DNA of 64,000 bases from Absicoccus porci (GCF_003725415.1 NZ_RJQC01000002.1:530439-594438), one strand, 5' to 3'; positions 36,944-46,203 are shown, numbered from the stretch's first letter. Translations and numbers: made by a program. Notes: a model not told the origin generated them from the sequence alone.

Positions 36944-36986
36944 TCCTCCTTAATTGGAGGAGACATATAAAAAACTTTATCTCCTC
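36944..36986 (-). promoter_or_regulatory. Expression platform: ribosome-site sequestering hairpin and its alternative
   Basis: TCCTCC and GGAGGA (36944-36949 with 36956-36961) form a hairpin that includes the ribosome site. The competing pairing joins 36957-36963 with 36980-36986 (seven bases). In that form the ribosome site is free. The second arm overlaps the closing stem of aptamer II, so bound glycine should favour the sequestering form, an OFF switch. A T run after the hairpin could also make it a terminator. Confidence 0.65.
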
Positions 36987-37127
36987 TGTCCTTTTACCTG
37001 AGAGTTTTGCTCCTTCGGTGTCCATACGGATCTCTCCAGAGGTTCGTCCAATAGTGATCTAAAGACCTGAAATCATTAATTCTTCGGTACATGGTTCCCA
37101 TGTTCTCTCACTATCTTCTACCGAACA
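36984..37127 (-). promoter_or_regulatory. Tandem glycine riboswitch
   Basis: Two aptamers lie in series on the minus strand. The proximal one (37041-36984) is canonical: GGAGAGA, ACCGAAGGAGCAA, CTCTCAGG and GGACAGAG. The distal one (about 37127-37042) keeps GAGAGA, TACCGAAGA, TTCAGG, a closing ATAGTGA/TCACTAT stem and GGACG, but is more divergent. This matches the glycine riboswitch family in its two-aptamer form. It precedes an alanine/glycine symporter, a known target. Confidence 0.9.
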
Positions 37128-37135
37128 CAAAGAAT

Positions 37136-37164
37136 ATTATAGGTATATCTTATGTTTTATGCAA
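37136..37164 (-). promoter_or_regulatory. Promoter of the riboswitch-symporter transcript
   Basis: On the minus strand TTGCAT (37164-37159) and TATAAT (37141-37136) are 17 bases apart. Confidence 0.7.
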
Positions 37165-37298
37165 GGAAAAGTGATACCATTTTATCCGTTTCACAATGGG
37201 CAAATGTTGTAAAATGAATAAAAAATTTTTTTATATTTTGTCTGAATGTTGTACAATGAGCTATGTAAATTAAGACAATTTTCTTTGGGGGAATGTAT

Positions 37299-38495
37299 AT
37301 GACAGATTATCGTTATTTGTTGGATATCGCATTAATATTATTAAGCACCAAAGTTTTTGGTTTATTCACACGTTGTCTACAAATGCCAAGTGTTGTCGGT
37401 GCATTAATTGCGGGTATTATTTTAGGCCCAGCTTGTTTAAACCTTGTTCAGATGAGCAATTTGATTGAATCATTATCGGAAATTGGTGTCATCATTCTAA
37501 TGTTTGGTGCCGGTTTGGGAACAAGTATCACCGATTTAAAACGAGCGGGGCTAAAAGCCTTTATCATTGCCACGATTGGTGTCATCGTTCCATTGATCGT
37601 TGGTTATATCATTGGTGGCTTCTATAATGTCGGACCCGAAGCCTGGTTAGGTAATTTGTTCTTAGGTGTTATCTTAACTGCTACCAGTGTTGGAATTACC
37701 GTAGAAACATTGAAAGAAATGGATTGTTTAGCCACCGAAAGTGGAAATGCCATTTTGGCTGCGGCTGTCATCGATGATGTATTAGGTATCATTTGTTTGA
37801 CTTTGGTCTCTGGTATGGCCGATACGTCCGTACATATTGGTATGGTATTATTGAAAATCGTATTGTTCTTTGTATTTGCGGTTGTTGCTGGTTACTTTTT
37901 ACACAAAGCCTTTGAATTCTGGTTTGAACACGATTCACGAGGTGGTCTACAAAGATATTCGATCACATCATTTGCGTTTGCTTTGATCATGGCCTATATT
38001 GCTGAAGCATTCTTTGGTGTTGCCGATATCACCGGTTCATTCGTAGCTGGTTTGATTATTTCGGGTACGCAACAATGTCCATATGTAACCAAACGAATTG
38101 GTACTGTATCGTATATTTTGATTACACCTATTTTCTTCGCTAGTATTGGTTTAAAACTTTCACCTATTCATTTTACCGGTGAGTTGTTAGCGTTAACGTT
38201 GATTTTGTGTATTGCTGCGGTTTTGACAAAGATTGTTGGCTGTGGTTTAGGTGGTGTTATTTGTCACTATTCAAAAGAACAAAGTATTCGAATTGGATGT
38301 GGAATGATTTCACGTGGTGAAGTTGCCTTGATCGTAGCCAATAAAGGTATGGCACTCCATTTGTTGCCACAAATCTTTATCACACCGGTCTTATTAAGCG
38401 TTGTCTTCTCAACGATCATTACGCCAATTCTATTGAAGATCGTCTATAAACATGGCGATGATGATCCTGATTTCAATATACAAAATGCAGCTTAA
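37299..38495 (+). CDS. Monovalent cation:proton antiporter (CPA2 family)
   Basis: The 398-residue protein has about 12 membrane helices and the Kef/NapA-type core (QMPSVVGALIAGIILGP near the N-terminus, a TATSVGITVETL segment and AAVIDDVLGI carrying the paired acidic residues of ion exchange). It lacks the C-terminal TrkA-N/TrkA-C domains of Kef systems and so resembles NapA/YhaU-type exchangers. The start at 37299 is 8 bases after GGGGGA; the ATG two codons upstream is too close. The ion (Na+ or K+) cannot be decided. A TACAAT box lies upstream. Confidence 0.88.
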   Translation: MTDYRYLLDIALILLSTKVFGLFTRCLQMPSVVGALIAGIILGPACLNLVQMSNLIESLSEIGVIILMFGAGLGTSITDLKRAGLKAFIIATIGVIVPLIVGYIIGGFYNVGPEAWLGNLFLGVILTATSVGITVETLKEMDCLATESGNAILAAAVIDDVLGIICLTLVSGMADTSVHIGMVLLKIVLFFVFAVVAGYFLHKAFEFWFEHDSRGGLQRYSITSFAFALIMAYIAEAFFGVADITGSFVAGLIISGTQQCPYVTKRIGTVSYILITPIFFASIGLKLSPIHFTGELLALTLILCIAAVLTKIVGCGLGGVICHYSKEQSIRIGCGMISRGEVALIVANKGMALHLLPQIFITPVLLSVVFSTIITPILLKIVYKHGDDDPDFNIQNAA

Positions 38496-38509
38496 TCCTA
38501 TATCAAATG

Positions 38510-38541
38510 GTCTGAAGTCGTAAAGATTTCAGACTTTTTTT
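38510..38541 (+). terminator. Terminator after the antiporter gene
   Basis: GTCTGAA (38510-38516) pairs with TTCAGAC (38528-38534), followed by seven Ts. Confidence 0.8.
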
Positions 38542-38557
38542 ATGTTTTTTTTAAAAA

Positions 38558-38614
38558 AGTATATACTTAAAAATATAAATAGTATATACTATAAGTTACA
38601 AAAAGATATATACT
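38558..38614. promoter_or_regulatory. Repeated AGTATATACT sites upstream of ppsA
   Basis: The palindrome AGTATATACT occurs at 38558-38567 and 38581-38590, and a third copy matching in 8 of 10 (GATATATACT) at 38605-38614, spaced 23 and 24 bases apart. Each includes TATACT, which could serve as a -10 box. The position before ppsA and a CcpN-like regulator gene suggests an operator array. The AT-rich setting makes chance similarity possible. Confidence 0.55.
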
Positions 38615-38640
38615 ATATATATCATTCAGGAGGAAGTAGT

Positions 38641-41007
38641 ATGCGTACAAGAGAAGAAGCCTATGTATTATGGTTTGATGAATTACGAAAAGAAGATGTA
38701 GCCCTAGTTGGTGGAAAATCGTCTTCCTTAGGAGAAATGACATCCCAAACAAAGGCACCTGTTCCCTATGGCTTTGCAACAACGGCCCATGGCTATCGAT
38801 ATTTTATGGAAGCAACGGGAACCAATCAAAAGATTCACAAAGAATTAGCTGAACTGGAAAATGTGGATGATTCCATTGCCCTTTCGAAAGTATGTAAGAG
38901 AATACGTGAAATGATCATGGCAGCTATTATGCCTGAAGATCTACAAGAAGCCATCGAGACAGCGTATGATCAATTGGCCGAAAAGATTGGGGAATCCGAT
39001 CCGTTTGTAGCGGTTCGTTCCAGTGCCACCGCTGAAGATCTTCCCGATGCTTCATTTGCCGGACAACAAGATACGTATTTGAATGTGAAAGGTAAAGCTG
39101 AAGTGGTTGAAAAAGTAAAAGAATGTTATGCCTCTTGTTTTACGGATCGAGCAGTCTATTATCGAGAAAAACAAGGCTTTTCCCATGAAGATGTTGCCTT
39201 ATCGGCCGCTGTTCAATTGATGGCATTCTCCAAAGCGGCTGGTGTGATGTTTACCGTCGATATTTCCAATGGATCGGATGAAAACATCATGATCGAAGGT
39301 GCATGGGGACTGGGCGAATATGTCGTACAAGGAACCGTAACACCCGATAACTTTTTAGTTCGTAAGAGTGATTTAAGTATTGTTCGTAAACAAATCAATC
39401 GCAAACCAATCGAATTGGTTCAAAAAGAAGATGGTGGCGTAGAAGAACGTAAGGTTTCCGATGAAAGGGCGAACGCACCAGCTATTACGGATGAACAAGT
39501 GAAAGAATTGGCTAGAATTGCCTTGGCCATTGAAAAGCACTATGGCTGTTACATGGATATGGAATGGGCCGTTGATCGAAGAGATAACCAAATCAAGATC
39601 CTACAAGCTCGTCCTGAAACCGTTTGGTCACGCAAGAAAAAGGAAAAATCAACTATGACCACAAATCATCATGTTTTAGTGAAAGGATTACCGGCAAGTC
39701 CTGGAGTGGCTGCTGGAAAAGTACAAGTGATCCGCAACCCAGACGATATGGATCAATTCAAAGCCGGTGACATCTTAGTCACCTCTATGACATCACCTGA
39801 TTTAGTACCAGCCATGAAAAAAGCCGTTGCGATTATTACCGATGCAGGAGGAATGACCTGCCATGCATCCATCGTATCCAGAGAATTAGGAATTCCGTGT
39901 GTAGTCGGTACAAAATCACGTTCGCAAAGTGCAACGGATGTCTTAAAAACGGGTATGGAAGTGACAGTGGATGCACGTAACGGCATTATCTATGAGGGTA
40001 TGGTCACAGATTTAGTTAAGCCAAAAGAGCAGAAACAAGAAACCATCGTTCAAGCTGAATATTTTGCACCTACTGCAACCAAGATCATGATGAATTTAGG
40101 CAATCCCGATCTTGCTGAAAAATATGCTTCATTACCTTGTGATGGTGTGGGATTGATGCGTGAAGAATTTATTTGGACTACCTTTATTCATGAACATCCA
40201 TTATATATGATCAAAACCGGAAGAGCCCAAGATGTCATTGATCAATTGGCAGATGGCATTGCCAAAGTGGCTCGGGCCCTAAATCCACGCCCGGTTGTTT
40301 TGCGTTTCTCTGATTTTAAGTCGGGTGAATATCGCAATTTAAAAGGCGGTGAAGAATTTGAACCCGTAGAACCAGCGGATTTATTAGGATGGCGCGGAGC
40401 CAGTCGCTATTATGATCCAAGATATATCGAAGGATTTAAATTGGAATTACGTGCTGTAAAAAAAGTGCGCGAAGAATTTGGTTTGATCAATTTACACTGC
40501 ATGATTCCATTCTGTCGTACGGTTTCTGAGATTCAAAAAATCACGGCCATCATGCAAAGTGAAGAATTGGTTCGAAATGATGATTTTAAATTGTATTTAA
40601 TGGCAGAAATTCCATCCAATATTATCTTAGCCGATCAATTCAATCCATATGTGGATGGTTACTCGATTGGTTCCAATGATTTAACGATGTTATTGTTAGG
40701 TTGTGATCGCAATAATGAAGGCATTTCCTCTTTGTTTGATGAAAGAAATTTGGCTGTGAAACGTGCCATTCGTCATTTGATTGAAACCGCACACCAAGAT
40801 GGCAAGACCGTATCGATTTGTGGACAAGCACCATCTGTCTATCCAGAGTTTGCGCAATTCCTTGTGCAAAATGACATTGATTATATTTCGGTAAATCCGG
40901 ATATGGTTAAGACTACTAAGAAAAATGTGGCATCGTTTGAACAACGTTTGATTTTAGATGCAGCCACTGGAAAAGGTCGCAAGGATACCGAAGATACCGC
41001 TTGGTAA
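38641..41007 (+). CDS. ppsA: Phosphoenolpyruvate synthase
   Basis: PpsA makes PEP from pyruvate and ATP (AMP and phosphate as products), allowing gluconeogenesis. The 788-residue protein has the N-terminal PEP/pyruvate-binding ATP domain (VRSSATAEDLPDASFAGQQDT type, about residues 120-140). The swivelling phosphohistidine domain carries GGMTCHASIVSRELG (H407; the TCHA form marks PEP synthase rather than PPDK), and the C-terminal barrel has SICGQAPS (C727). AGGAGGA precedes the start; an in-frame ATG 99 bases upstream lies in AT-rich promoter DNA. It heads a ppsA-ccpN-like-ppsR operon. Confidence 0.95.
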   Translation: MRTREEAYVLWFDELRKEDVALVGGKSSSLGEMTSQTKAPVPYGFATTAHGYRYFMEATGTNQKIHKELAELENVDDSIALSKVCKRIREMIMAAIMPEDLQEAIETAYDQLAEKIGESDPFVAVRSSATAEDLPDASFAGQQDTYLNVKGKAEVVEKVKECYASCFTDRAVYYREKQGFSHEDVALSAAVQLMAFSKAAGVMFTVDISNGSDENIMIEGAWGLGEYVVQGTVTPDNFLVRKSDLSIVRKQINRKPIELVQKEDGGVEERKVSDERANAPAITDEQVKELARIALAIEKHYGCYMDMEWAVDRRDNQIKILQARPETVWSRKKKEKSTMTTNHHVLVKGLPASPGVAAGKVQVIRNPDDMDQFKAGDILVTSMTSPDLVPAMKKAVAIITDAGGMTCHASIVSRELGIPCVVGTKSRSQSATDVLKTGMEVTVDARNGIIYEGMVTDLVKPKEQKQETIVQAEYFAPTATKIMMNLGNPDLAEKYASLPCDGVGLMREEFIWTTFIHEHPLYMIKTGRAQDVIDQLADGIAKVARALNPRPVVLRFSDFKSGEYRNLKGGEEFEPVEPADLLGWRGASRYYDPRYIEGFKLELRAVKKVREEFGLINLHCMIPFCRTVSEIQKITAIMQSEELVRNDDFKLYLMAEIPSNIILADQFNPYVDGYSIGSNDLTMLLLGCDRNNEGISSLFDERNLAVKRAIRHLIETAHQDGKTVSICGQAPSVYPEFAQFLVQNDIDYISVNPDMVKTTKKNVASFEQRLILDAATGKGRKDTEDTAW

Positions 41008-41043
41008 ATATGGTAAAATAAATTTACTAAGGATGGTGGAATC

Positions 41044-41670
41044 ATGGAGTTGAGCGACCGACAAGAAAAAATCATTGATATTGTTCGCCAACAAGGGCCA
41101 ATTTCTGGCAATGCGATTGCGGCACAGTGTCATGTCACACGAGCAGCGTTGCGCGGTGATTTTGAGTTACTTACTTCATTAGAAATCATTGGAGCCAAGA
41201 GAAAGCTAGGATATTACTATGTTGGCAAACCAATGGACCCTTTAAACAATACGATATTAAATCAAAGAGTTGATCAATATTGTTCGTTGCCTGTTGTGGT
41301 TGCTCCAGACAGTCATGTCTATGATGCCATTATTACTTTATTTACGGAAGATGTGGGAAGTGTTTTTGTCGTCAATCAAAATCAATTGGTTGGAATCGTA
41401 TCGCGAAAAGATTTATTGAAAGCGGCAATGCACAAAGATGATCTAAAAAGTCTGCCTATTTCGATGGTAATGACACCGAAGTCAAAATTGGTGACCATAC
41501 TAGATTCGGAATCGATCGTGGTTGCAGCACAGAAAATGATCGATCATGAAGTGGATTGTTTGCCTGTGCTTCATCAAGAAGAAGATGGATCGTTCCGCAT
41601 TCGCGGACGAATCACAAAAACGAATTTTATCCAGATCATTGTGGACCTAGCCAAACAGGAAAGGAGATGA
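41044..41670 (+). CDS. ccpN: CcpN-like transcription regulator (HTH plus two CBS domains)
   Basis: CcpN of Bacillus represses gluconeogenic genes when glucose is present. The 208-residue protein has an N-terminal winged helix (about 1-60, SDRQEKIIDIVRQQGPISG, VTRAALRGDFELL) and two CBS domains (about 80-135 and 145-205) that bind adenine nucleotides in this family. It lies 36 bases after ppsA and 4 before ppsR; the CcpN-PpsR pairing matches yqzB-yqfL of Bacillus. It probably acts on the AGTATATACT sites before ppsA; this is inference. Confidence 0.9.
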   Translation: MELSDRQEKIIDIVRQQGPISGNAIAAQCHVTRAALRGDFELLTSLEIIGAKRKLGYYYVGKPMDPLNNTILNQRVDQYCSLPVVVAPDSHVYDAIITLFTEDVGSVFVVNQNQLVGIVSRKDLLKAAMHKDDLKSLPISMVMTPKSKLVTILDSESIVVAAQKMIDHEVDCLPVLHQEEDGSFRIRGRITKTNFIQIIVDLAKQERR

Positions 41671-41674
41671 TGGT

Positions 41675-42505
41675 GTGTCGCAAATAAAACCAACAATCTA
41701 TGTTGTATCGGATTCGATTGGGGAAACGGCAGAAACTGTCGTACGGGCTGCTATCTCTCAATTTCCGGAGGAATCGTTTGATATTGTTCGCTTACCCAAT
41801 GTACGCGAGTTTTCCCAGATTGATCTTTTGATCTCTGAAATTGAAAATCAATCGGCCATCATTGCCCATACTTTGATTTCACCCGAATTGCGTACCTATT
41901 TGAGTGTACGTTGCCAACAAAATCACATTGTTACCGTTGATATCATGGGGCCAATCATGAGTGCAGTAGGTACGATTACGTCATGTCCACCGAGTTTGGA
42001 ACCTGGATTGGTGCATCGATTGGATAGTGAATATTTCAAGAAAGTCAATTCCATTGAATTTGCGGTGAAATACGATGATGGTAAAAATCCGATTGGTTTC
42101 TTACATGCGGATATTGTCTTGGTGGGTGTATCGCGTACATCCAAAACACCGTTATCGATGTATTTGGGAAACAAAAAAATCAAAGTGGCCAATTTGCCAT
42201 TGGAACCCGAAGTTCCATTACCGCCGGAAATCTTTCAAGTTCCTCCTTATAAAATCATTGGTTTGACAGTATCCAAAGAAAAATTGAGTTCCATTCGCAG
42301 TGAACGATTAAAAACAATTGGGCTAGAACCCGAAGCCAATTACTCCAATGTAGAATCCATTGAAAAAGAGTTGGAATATGCGCACAATATTATGCATCGT
42401 CTGCATTGTCGTGTTATCGATGTAACCAATAAAGCCATTGAAGAAACGGCCAGTGAGATCATTGCGATCGTTCAGAAAAATCAAGAAAAATATGGAGAAG
42501 ATTAA
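41675..42505 (+). CDS. ppsR: PEP synthase regulatory protein (bifunctional kinase/pyrophosphorylase, DUF299)
   Basis: This family inactivates PPDK or PEP synthase by ADP-dependent phosphorylation of a threonine near the catalytic histidine, and reverses this by phosphorolysis. The 276-residue protein has the N-terminal VVSDSIGETAE signature and the P-loop GVSRTSKT (about 150-157). The start is a GTG at 41675 preceded by AAGGAGATG. Its place directly behind ppsA and the CcpN-like gene makes PpsA its most likely target. Confidence 0.93.
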   Translation: MSQIKPTIYVVSDSIGETAETVVRAAISQFPEESFDIVRLPNVREFSQIDLLISEIENQSAIIAHTLISPELRTYLSVRCQQNHIVTVDIMGPIMSAVGTITSCPPSLEPGLVHRLDSEYFKKVNSIEFAVKYDDGKNPIGFLHADIVLVGVSRTSKTPLSMYLGNKKIKVANLPLEPEVPLPPEIFQVPPYKIIGLTVSKEKLSSIRSERLKTIGLEPEANYSNVESIEKELEYAHNIMHRLHCRVIDVTNKAIEETASEIIAIVQKNQEKYGED

Positions 42506-42534
42506 AAAAAAGCAGCTCATGGCTGCTTTCTTTA
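42506..42534. terminator. Bidirectional terminator between ppsR and tRNA-Ser
   Basis: AAAGCAGC (42509-42516) pairs with GCTGCTTT (42522-42529). On the plus strand TTTCTTT follows; on the minus strand a run of eight Ts follows, so it ends ppsR and the tRNA transcript. Confidence 0.85.
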
Positions 42535-42539
42535 CGTAA

Positions 42540-42628
42540 TGGCGGAGACGGAGGGATTCGAACCCTCGTGCCCGGATGGACAACTCGATTTCGAGTCGAG
42601 CTCGTTATGACCACTTCGATACGTCTCC
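42540..42628 (-). tRNA. tRNA-Ser (anticodon CGA)
   Basis: On the minus strand the acceptor GGAGACG pairs with CGTCTCC. The anticodon stem CTCGA/TCGAG encloses CTCGAAA (anticodon CGA). A long class II variable arm and GGTTCGAATCC T-arm follow, and CCA is encoded. A TATAAT (minus, 42644-42639) lies 10 bases upstream of the 5' end. Confidence 0.95.
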
Positions 42629-42695
42629 ATGCCCGACCATTATAACATAAACTTTCAATAAGAATAAAGAGTTTTATGAGGCTTACGAAAATCCA

Positions 42696-42724
42696 TTGAA
42701 AAGGTAAAGCGCGAATGTTAGTAT
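42696..42724 (+). promoter_or_regulatory. Promoter of the CDF exporter gene, probably leaderless
   Basis: TTGAAA at 42696-42701 and TAGTAT at 42719-42724 are 17 bases apart, with TGt directly before the -10. The ATG begins at 42732, only 7 bases after the -10. AGGG at 42726-42729 is too close to serve as a ribosome site. Confidence 0.65.
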
Positions 42725-42731
42725 TAGGGAT

Positions 42732-43898
42732 ATGATTCAATGGTTAATACAACGGTATACAAAAGGGCAAGATCCCAATTCACCACATACACGCGATATC
42801 GTTGGTCGCATCAGTGGCATTTTAGGTATCTTTCTTAATATATTTTTATTTGTGATCAAATTTGGCATTGGTACCATTGTTCATTCCATTTCCATTCAGG
42901 CCGATGGTATCAATAACTTAACCGATGCAGGTTCCAGCATTGTATCGGTCATTTCCTTTCATTTTGCGAATAAACCCGCTGATCAAGAACATCCATTTGG
43001 ACATCAACGCACGGAAACATTGACATCCTTTGTGATTGCGCTGTTTCTATGTGTATTAGGTTTACGCATGATGGAAGAAAGCGTGCTGAAGATTCAACAC
43101 CCAAATGCGATTGATTTTCGATGGATCACAGTTTTGATCCTAGTGATTTCTATTTGTGTAAAAGGATATATGTATGCCTACAATATGTCCTTATCCAAAA
43201 AATATGGATCTTCTTTATTAAAAGCAGTAGCCATGGATGCCATCAGTGACTTATTTGGTACCAGTGCGGTATTGCTTTCGACATGTATTTCACCAATGAT
43301 TTCAATTAATTTAGATGGATATATGGGTGTAATCGTATCCATATTAATTATTTATAATGCATTCCAATTAATTAAAGAAACGATGAATGATTTGATTGGA
43401 AAGGCACCGGACCCCGCTAAAATTAAAGCCTTAAAAACAATATTGATGGAAAATGATAAAATTTTTGGCGTTCATGATGTCATGATCCACGATTATGGTC
43501 CTGGTCAAGTCTTTGCGAGTGCACATGTGGAAGTGGATGCAGAAGATAATATTTTAGATATTCATGATAGCATTGATAATTTGGAACGAATGGTCAAAAA
43601 ACAACTCCAAATGGAATTGGTCATTCATATGGATCCGGTCAAGATCAATGATCCTTTAACGAACCAATATCGAAAGTTATTGAAGAATGCCATCAAAGAA
43701 ATTGATGAAGGATGGACCTTTCATGATTTTCGTATTGTGGATGGACCAACCCACACCAATTTAGTCTTTGATTTAGTTGTTCCATTCGATGAAAAAAGAT
43801 CAGAAAAAGAACTGATTCAAGTATTGAAAGCCCATATGAAAACAGATAAACAAGTGTATTTGGTCGTGACCATTGATCATCCGATGGCAGGTGCCTGA
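42732..43898 (+). CDS. Cation diffusion facilitator exporter
   Basis: The 388-residue protein has a six-helix CDF membrane domain with metal-site residues in ADGINNLTDAGSS (D58, D65) and AMDAISDLFGTS. It is followed by a cytoplasmic part longer than in FieF (about residues 215-385 against roughly 80-90 residues), as in many Firmicute CDFs, possibly two cytoplasmic domains. The family exports Zn2+, Mn2+, Fe2+ or Co2+; the asparagine in the NNLTD site resembles Mn-type members, but this is not decisive. Confidence 0.9.
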   Translation: MIQWLIQRYTKGQDPNSPHTRDIVGRISGILGIFLNIFLFVIKFGIGTIVHSISIQADGINNLTDAGSSIVSVISFHFANKPADQEHPFGHQRTETLTSFVIALFLCVLGLRMMEESVLKIQHPNAIDFRWITVLILVISICVKGYMYAYNMSLSKKYGSSLLKAVAMDAISDLFGTSAVLLSTCISPMISINLDGYMGVIVSILIIYNAFQLIKETMNDLIGKAPDPAKIKALKTILMENDKIFGVHDVMIHDYGPGQVFASAHVEVDAEDNILDIHDSIDNLERMVKKQLQMELVIHMDPVKINDPLTNQYRKLLKNAIKEIDEGWTFHDFRIVDGPTHTNLVFDLVVPFDEKRSEKELIQVLKAHMKTDKQVYLVVTIDHPMAGA

Positions 43899-43905
43899 TA
43901 AGAAA

Positions 43906-43934
43906 AGTTCGGATCTCAGGATTCGGATTTTTCT
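43906..43934 (+). terminator. Terminator after the CDF gene
   Basis: AGTTCGGATC and GATTCGGATT pair (with G-U pairs) around TCAG, followed by TTTTTC. Confidence 0.65.
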
Positions 43935-44020
43935 TGTGTTTGTATAATGAACAAATGAATCAAAAATATAAACAAATATGGGAAATTGTGGTATGATACT
44001 CAGGTCGGGAGGAAAATGAC

Positions 44021-44797
44021 ATGGAGAGATATGTGGAAATCATTCGTGATGGATTGACACTTCGAGGTATGATGCATGTTCCAGACGATCTAAGCCAACC
44101 CGTTGGTATGGTCATCTTGTTACATGGATTTTGCGATGATCGCAATGAAATTAATTTTGTTCATACAGAATTGTCGAAACGACTCTGCAAAGATGGTATC
44201 GCGAGTGTACGTTTTGATATGAATGGTAGTGGCGAAAGCGATGGTCGCTTTGAGGATATGACGGTTTCCAGTGAAATCAAAGATGCTGAAGCCATGTTGG
44301 CTTATGTACAAGCCCAAGATTTTGTGGATCCTCACAAAATTGCCTTACATGGAACAAGCCTTGGTGGTGCGGTTGCTTCCATGGTAGCTGGTCGTCATAA
44401 AGATGAAATCAAAGCATTATCAATGTGGTGTCCAGCACCGGATCTGATTTATAATTTGCGAGAACACAAAACCTTATGTGGTACGGATGTATCTGATATT
44501 GAACAAATCCAATGTGCGGATGCAGAAGGATTAAAGATGGGCTATGCCTTTTATCAAGATTGTTTCCAATTGGATCCATACAAAGATGCCGCACGATTTG
44601 ATAAAAACGTCAATATTGTGCATGGAGATCAAGATATTACGGCGAGTTGTCAATGTTCCTACAAGTACAAAGAAATCTATCAAGATCGAGCCAACTTGTT
44701 GATCGTACCAGGAGCAGAACATCGATTTATGTCATTTGCCTATCGAAAAGCACGTATGGAAAGTGCTGAAAACTTTTTAAGAAAGGAATTGAAGTAG
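44021..44797 (+). CDS. Alpha/beta hydrolase, feruloyl/cinnamoyl esterase-like
   Basis: The 258-residue cytoplasmic protein has the oxyanion-loop HGFCDDRNE, nucleophile elbow HGTSLGGAVA (Ser in GTSLGG), acid-residue segment VNIVHGDQDITA and the C-terminal histidine in PGAEHRF. This set matches small cinnamoyl/feruloyl esterases of gut bacteria (Est1E and LJ0536 type). It may release hydroxycinnamates from plant material; the actual ester is not known. A TGg-TATGAT box and GGGAGGA precede the ATG. nhaC begins one base after its stop. Confidence 0.85.
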   Translation: MERYVEIIRDGLTLRGMMHVPDDLSQPVGMVILLHGFCDDRNEINFVHTELSKRLCKDGIASVRFDMNGSGESDGRFEDMTVSSEIKDAEAMLAYVQAQDFVDPHKIALHGTSLGGAVASMVAGRHKDEIKALSMWCPAPDLIYNLREHKTLCGTDVSDIEQIQCADAEGLKMGYAFYQDCFQLDPYKDAARFDKNVNIVHGDQDITASCQCSYKYKEIYQDRANLLIVPGAEHRFMSFAYRKARMESAENFLRKELK

Positions 44798-44798
44798 T

Positions 44799-46196
44799 AT
44801 GGAGGAAAGAAAAAAACCATCAACAGCGTTTGCGTTGATTTCATTTTTTGCGATCGTATTAGTTTTGATCGTAATGATCAATATTGGTGTCAATACGACC
44901 ATGTCCGTGTTTGCGGGTGTGATTGTTGCGGTTATCATCACAAAGATTTTAGGCATTCCTTGGAAAGAAGTGGAAAAATCCATTATTTCTACGGCAGCTG
45001 ATTGTATGCCAACCTTCTTGATTGTTATCATGGTTGGTATGTTAGTCGGTATCTGGATGGCCGGCGGAACCGTTCCTAGCTTGATGTATTATGGTATGAT
45101 GGTCATCTCGCCAAAAATCTTAGTACCATTGGCCTTTGTGTTGTGTGCTTTAACATCTGAATTTACCGGAACATCATTTGGTTCGGTTGCCACAATGGGT
45201 TTGGCCATGGTCGGCATTGCCTCGACAACCAGTATTCCGATTCCATTGGTTGTTGGTGCTATCGTTTCAGGGGCATGGTTAGGTGATAAAATGTCACCAT
45301 TATCCGATACGACCAACTTAGCCAGTGGTGTATCGAAAGTCCCTTTGTATGATCATATCCATTCAATGCAGTTTACAACATTGCCTGCCGGTTTAGTCGC
45401 ATTGATCTTGTTTACGATTGCGGGTCTACATTATAGTGGTGGAGCCATGGATATGGCCCAACAGAAATTGATCATGGAGACGTTGTCTAAAAACTTCAAT
45501 ATCAATTTATTGTTGATCTTACCAGCAATCTTAGTTATTTTGGTTTCTGTATTCAAATTACCATCCTTATTAGGTATGGGCTTGGCTGTATGTGTATCCG
45601 TTATTTTTGCGATGTTGTTCCAAGGTGTGAACTTTGTGGATTTGATGAACTTTGCCTTTAATGGATTCTCCATTAAAACTGGTGTAGCCATCGTCGATCC
45701 GATGTTGAATCGTGGTGGTGTGTTATCTATGGCCGAATTGTTGGTAACCTTTATGGTTGCTTCTGTTATGGGTGCTATCATTACTTCTACAGGTATCTTG
45801 GAAGTCTTAGCACAAAATGTCTTATTGAAGTTTATCAAGAATAAATCCATCTTGGTCTTGGTTACTTTGATTTATTGCTACATCGTCAATTTCTTGACAG
45901 CTGGTGGACAAACCGTATCTATCATTGTGACCGAACAAACGTTTGAATCCACGTTTGATGATATGAACATTAACCGAAAAGTACTATCACGTACGCTAGA
46001 GGATGCTGGTACCTTATCCGCACCAATCGTTCCTTGGGGTGTTGCGACTATCTATGTTATGGGTGTATTGGGATGTTCCAATGCGTATATTCCATATGCA
46101 TGGTTCATCTTCATCGTTCCAATCTTCTCAATGGTCTGTGCCATTACCGGTATTGGTATGTGGGATAAAGAAGGAAAACCACTTCGTAGTAAATAA
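44799..46196 (+). CDS. nhaC: Na+/H+ antiporter of the NhaC family
   Basis: The 465-residue polytopic protein has the NhaC-typical LTSEFTGTSFGSVATMGLA and GAWLGDKMSPLSDTTNLAS segments with charged residues in membrane helices. It exchanges sodium (or other small cations) for protons, helping pH and sodium balance and possibly recycling the sodium entering with SstT and the glycine symporter in this window. Some NhaC-family members exchange other substrates, such as malate/lactate. It starts directly after the esterase gene, so they are co-transcribed. Confidence 0.9.
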   Translation: MEERKKPSTAFALISFFAIVLVLIVMINIGVNTTMSVFAGVIVAVIITKILGIPWKEVEKSIISTAADCMPTFLIVIMVGMLVGIWMAGGTVPSLMYYGMMVISPKILVPLAFVLCALTSEFTGTSFGSVATMGLAMVGIASTTSIPIPLVVGAIVSGAWLGDKMSPLSDTTNLASGVSKVPLYDHIHSMQFTTLPAGLVALILFTIAGLHYSGGAMDMAQQKLIMETLSKNFNINLLLILPAILVILVSVFKLPSLLGMGLAVCVSVIFAMLFQGVNFVDLMNFAFNGFSIKTGVAIVDPMLNRGGVLSMAELLVTFMVASVMGAIITSTGILEVLAQNVLLKFIKNKSILVLVTLIYCYIVNFLTAGGQTVSIIVTEQTFESTFDDMNINRKVLSRTLEDAGTLSAPIVPWGVATIYVMGVLGCSNAYIPYAWFIFIVPIFSMVCAITGIGMWDKEGKPLRSK

Positions 46197-46203
46197 TTTT
46201 TCA

